Source of the DNA: Muribaculaceae bacterium | Lineage (GTDB): Bacteria; Bacteroidota; Bacteroidia; Bacteroidales; Muribaculaceae | DNA length: 64,000 nucleotides | NCBI GenBank assembly: GCA_017553785.1 | Contig: JAFZKD010000119.1 | Coordinates: 62,001-126,000, forward strand | Reading direction: 5' to 3' | Shown here: piece by piece, positions 61,681-64,000 of the stretch | Numbering within the stretch: position 1 is the stretch's first letter | Layout of the letters: each line of letters begins with the position of its first letter | Made by a program: the position numbers and the translations under genes | Notes under the pieces: model-generated | The model's input: the letters and a program-made list of their open reading frames with translations, nothing else | Told to the model about the DNA's origin: nothing | Databases searched by the model: none

Positions 61681-64000
61681 TTAGTACTTAATGGTCAGGT
61701 TCAAACCATAGACACGGCATGACGGGTTGCTGTAGAGCTCACCGAAGTTACCTGCGAGGTCAGTACCGGTAGTCGTGGACTCGGGATCAACATACATGTT
61801 GCCCTTGGCAGTCCAAGTGAACAGGTTGTTACCGAACAAGGTCAGAGCGACATTGCTCAGCTTCATACCGTTTACCCAGCTCTTGGGAAGCTCCCAAGTG
61901 AGGCTCAGGTTGCGCAGCTTGGCAAACGAGCGGTCAAGCAGATAAGCCTCACCTCCGTTGCCCCAACCATAATCGTTGAAGTAGTCCTGATAGCTACCAT
62001 CACTCACAAAGATGGGAGTGGTGTTCTCGCTATAGGTACCGTCACCGTTTGAAACGACACTTCCGGGGATAACGAACGGACGACGATCGTTATAAGTCGT
62101 GATGATGCCGTTACCAGTGAACTGCATCAGGTTCTTGGTGCGGGAGAACATGTGGCCGCCGTAGCGGATATCCAAAGCAGCAGCCAAGGTAACGCCATAA
62201 GCGCTGATTGAGGTGTTGATACCACCAGTCCACTTGTAGTTCATGTCCTTACCTGTATCCAGCACCTTGTCGCTCAGGATGGGCTGTCCAGCAGCGTCAA
62301 CGACGGGGTGAACAATTCCCTCTCCATCGGTATAGGTCTCAGGCAGATAAGTATAGTAGGAACCCATGGGTTTGCCTTCCTCGGCATACATGTAAACGGC
62401 ATCGTTACCAGCCGAGAAGCTGTAGATGGTCACCTTGCCACCCTCAAGCGAAGCGGGCATCGTGAGCACCTTGTTGCGGTTGATGGCGATATTGAAGCCC
62501 AAATCCCAACGGAAGTTGTTCAACAGCACGGGAGTCGTGTTGACAAGCAACTCAACACCACGGTTGCGCACCTTACCAAAGTTGGTCACCACGCTGCTGT
62601 AACCGGTTGACGGGTCAACAGGCAGGGTGAAGATCTGGTCCTTAGTGGTACGGGTGTAATAGGTAGCGTCAATGCCTAAGCGGCTATTGAAGAACTGGAG
62701 GTTCAAACCAGCCTCAAACTCGGTAGTCATCTCAGGTTTCAGGTTAGATGATCCGGCCGTGGTCGAAGCCTGGAATGCGTTGATTCCGTTAAACGGGAAC
62801 GTCAGGTCGGTACCACTGTAGTAACCATAGGCAAAACCTTGAACGAAACGGGGATCAACCATGTAGGGATCGGCATCGTTACCAGTGCGACCATAGGCGA
62901 GACGAGCCTTACCGAAGTTCAGGATGCTGTTCTGGGGAATCAAGCGGGTGAAAATCCAGCTCAAGGTTGCGCCAGGATAGAAGAAGCTGTTGGCGTTGAT
63001 GGGCAGGGTGGATGACCACTCGTTGCGGCCCGTGAGGTTCAGGAACAGCATATCGTCCCAACCGAAGGTCACGTCACCGAAGAGTGCCACCTGGCGGCGC
63101 TTGCTTTGCGATTCGCTCAGTTCACTCTTGGTGGCACCATTGCTCAGATCCCAGAAACCGGTCTCGAAAGTCAAACCATCAGTCTGGCCTACCATAGAGG
63201 TGACAAAACGCTCATTGAGGTTCACACCGGCAATTGCGGCAAGACTGAGCCTTTCGTTCAAGAAGTTGCGGGTGTAATCAGCGAGGAAGTCATGGTTCAG
63301 CTCGTAGCGGCGACTGTAGGAGGCATATACCCAACCATCCTGGTTCATGTTGCTGGGAGCATAACCATAGTCATTGTTGATAAGGGCATCGTCAAGGTCG
63401 ATCTGCGGATAACCGATCTTGCGGTCATAATCCGTGTAGTCAAAACCGAAGCGATAGGTGAAAGTGAAGTCCTTGAACAGACCCAGATCAGCCTGCACCT
63501 TACCATGCATCTGCTTACCATCCACATGGTTGTAGTTGTTCTCAATGGCCCAATAGGGGTTGGTGATACCATAAGGGGTGAAGTATGCCTCGGGGGTGAA
63601 GAACGCGCTATTGGTGTTCTTCATATCCACGATGCTCACGTCACGGGCCATCTCCAACAGACCGTCGATCACCGAGGTACCCTGGAAACTGCCAACTGTG
63701 TTGGTGTTAAACTTGGCATAACTGATGCCACTGGTCAGGCGCAACCAATCAGTAGCCTCGAAGCCATTGCGGAAGTCGATGGTGTGGCGAGTGTAGGTAT
63801 CTTTGTCATAGGGAAGGATACCATCATCACCCACGTAGTTGTAAGACAGGTAGTAATTCACCTTATTGTCACTGGAAATGCCGCTGAAGGCAATGCTGTG
63901 GTTGTGTGACCAACCCAGATCAAAGAAGTCCTTCACGTTGTTTTCCTTTGCAGTGAAGTCGTGAATCAGCTGCTGGTGATTCCAAATGGGACCGTAAATT
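61681..64000 (-). CDS. SusC/RagA-type TonB-linked outer membrane protein, C-terminal part
   Basis: The gene enters from the right edge; 773 codons are present, lacking signal peptide, regulatory domain and plug start. The first visible residues are IYGPIWNHQQLIHDF, and a GTG at 63936 is only an internal codon. Barrel text includes WSHNHSIAFSGISSDNKVNY, YGRTGNDADPYMVDPRF, LNLTGRNEWSSTLP, NLKPEMTTEFEAGLNLQFFN, RNRGVELLVNTTPV and the closing CRVYGLNLTIKY. It is the first known gene of the four-gene - strand operon (susC, susD, DUF5012, lipid-binding). Confidence 0.93.
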   Translation of the reverse strand, partial: IYGPIWNHQQLIHDFTAKENNVKDFFDLGWSHNHSIAFSGISSDNKVNYYLSYNYVGDDGILPYDKDTYTRHTIDFRNGFEATDWLRLTSGISYAKFNTNTVGSFQGTSVIDGLLEMARDVSIVDMKNTNSAFFTPEAYFTPYGITNPYWAIENNYNHVDGKQMHGKVQADLGLFKDFTFTYRFGFDYTDYDRKIGYPQIDLDDALINNDYGYAPSNMNQDGWVYASYSRRYELNHDFLADYTRNFLNERLSLAAIAGVNLNERFVTSMVGQTDGLTFETGFWDLSNGATKSELSESQSKRRQVALFGDVTFGWDDMLFLNLTGRNEWSSTLPINANSFFYPGATLSWIFTRLIPQNSILNFGKARLAYGRTGNDADPYMVDPRFVQGFAYGYYSGTDLTFPFNGINAFQASTTAGSSNLKPEMTTEFEAGLNLQFFNSRLGIDATYYTRTTKDQIFTLPVDPSTGYSSVVTNFGKVRNRGVELLVNTTPVLLNNFRWDLGFNIAINRNKVLTMPASLEGGKVTIYSFSAGNDAVYMYAEEGKPMGSYYTYLPETYTDGEGIVHPVVDAAGQPILSDKVLDTGKDMNYKWTGGINTSISAYGVTLAAALDIRYGGHMFSRTKNLMQFTGNGIITTYNDRRPFVIPGSVVSNGDGTYSENTTPIFVSDGSYQDYFNDYGWGNGGEAYLLDRSFAKLRNLSLTWELPKSWVNGMKLSNVALTLFGNNLFTWTAKGNMYVDPESTTTGTDLAGNFGELYSNPSCRVYGLNLTIKY

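Overview
The window is about 64 kb of chromosomal DNA from a Bacteroidales bacterium, most like Muribaculaceae or Prevotellaceae (inference from gene content; no marker gene here fixes the genus). Direct signs are promoters of the Bacteroidota type (TTG, then 18-21 bases, then TAnnTTTG) in front of many genes, two SusC/SusD pairs, BspA-type leucine-rich repeat proteins, C10 (streptopain-like) proteases, DUF3822 next to rsmD, a split lysO, and many secreted proteins with dockerin-like calcium repeats (GDVNxDGxVxIADVxxLIDYLL).

Layout. 1-3.5 kb: start of ettA, an IS982-family element, and two paralogous lipoproteins. 3.5-10.5 kb: a tight + strand run of DUF3822, rsmD, susC, susD and a Fur-family regulator, then mtgA. 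10.6-12.6 kb: a lysO-type exporter split into two overlapping genes, and an AT-rich AbiEii-type toxin with a small partner gene. 12.8-29.2 kb: an accessory zone of secreted proteins (LRR/BIG2/cohesin-like, cohesin-dockerin, M6 protease, C10 protease with LRR, GHL10 glycosidase, a frameshifted BspA protein), interrupted by an ECF sigma operon on the - strand. 30.2-37.4 kb: one 2392-residue repeat protein. 37.6-41.9 kb: a four-helix-bundle gene framed by direct repeats, a second C10 protease and an FGE-fold protein. 42.2-50.4 kb: housekeeping genes (panC, panD, ffh, trxB), a CapA protein, a HigA remnant, a dockerin protein and a TlpA-like protein. 50.6-55.3 kb: a complete diversity-generating retroelement (DGR). 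55.4-58.8 kb: dsbD and a CyuA-like desulfidase. 58.8-64 kb: a four-gene SusC/SusD operon entering from the right edge.

The DGR is the main discovery. On the - strand, in order, are a secreted target protein ending in a variable repeat (VR, 52967-53169), an unrecognised 176-residue protein, a template repeat (TR, 51899-52101) and a DGR-type reverse transcriptase. TR and VR are co-linear over 203 bases. By my alignment 28 of 30 differences fall on TR adenines, and all 22 AAY (Asn) codons of the TR are changed in the VR. A 95-base nested hairpin lies just beyond the VR, and a perfect 10-base inverted repeat brackets the TR. The target protein carries an N-terminal dockerin pair, which suggests that a hypervariable lectin-like head is attached to a surface or extracellular scaffold; nine other loci in the window encode dockerin repeats and two carry cohesin-like domains.

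Repeats are frequent between genes: a family of small AT-rich elements with hairpin ends (four copies), palindromes of the GAGACGC type, polypurine direct repeats, and a 36-base tandem duplication behind the reverse transcriptase. No rRNA, tRNA or CRISPR array was found.
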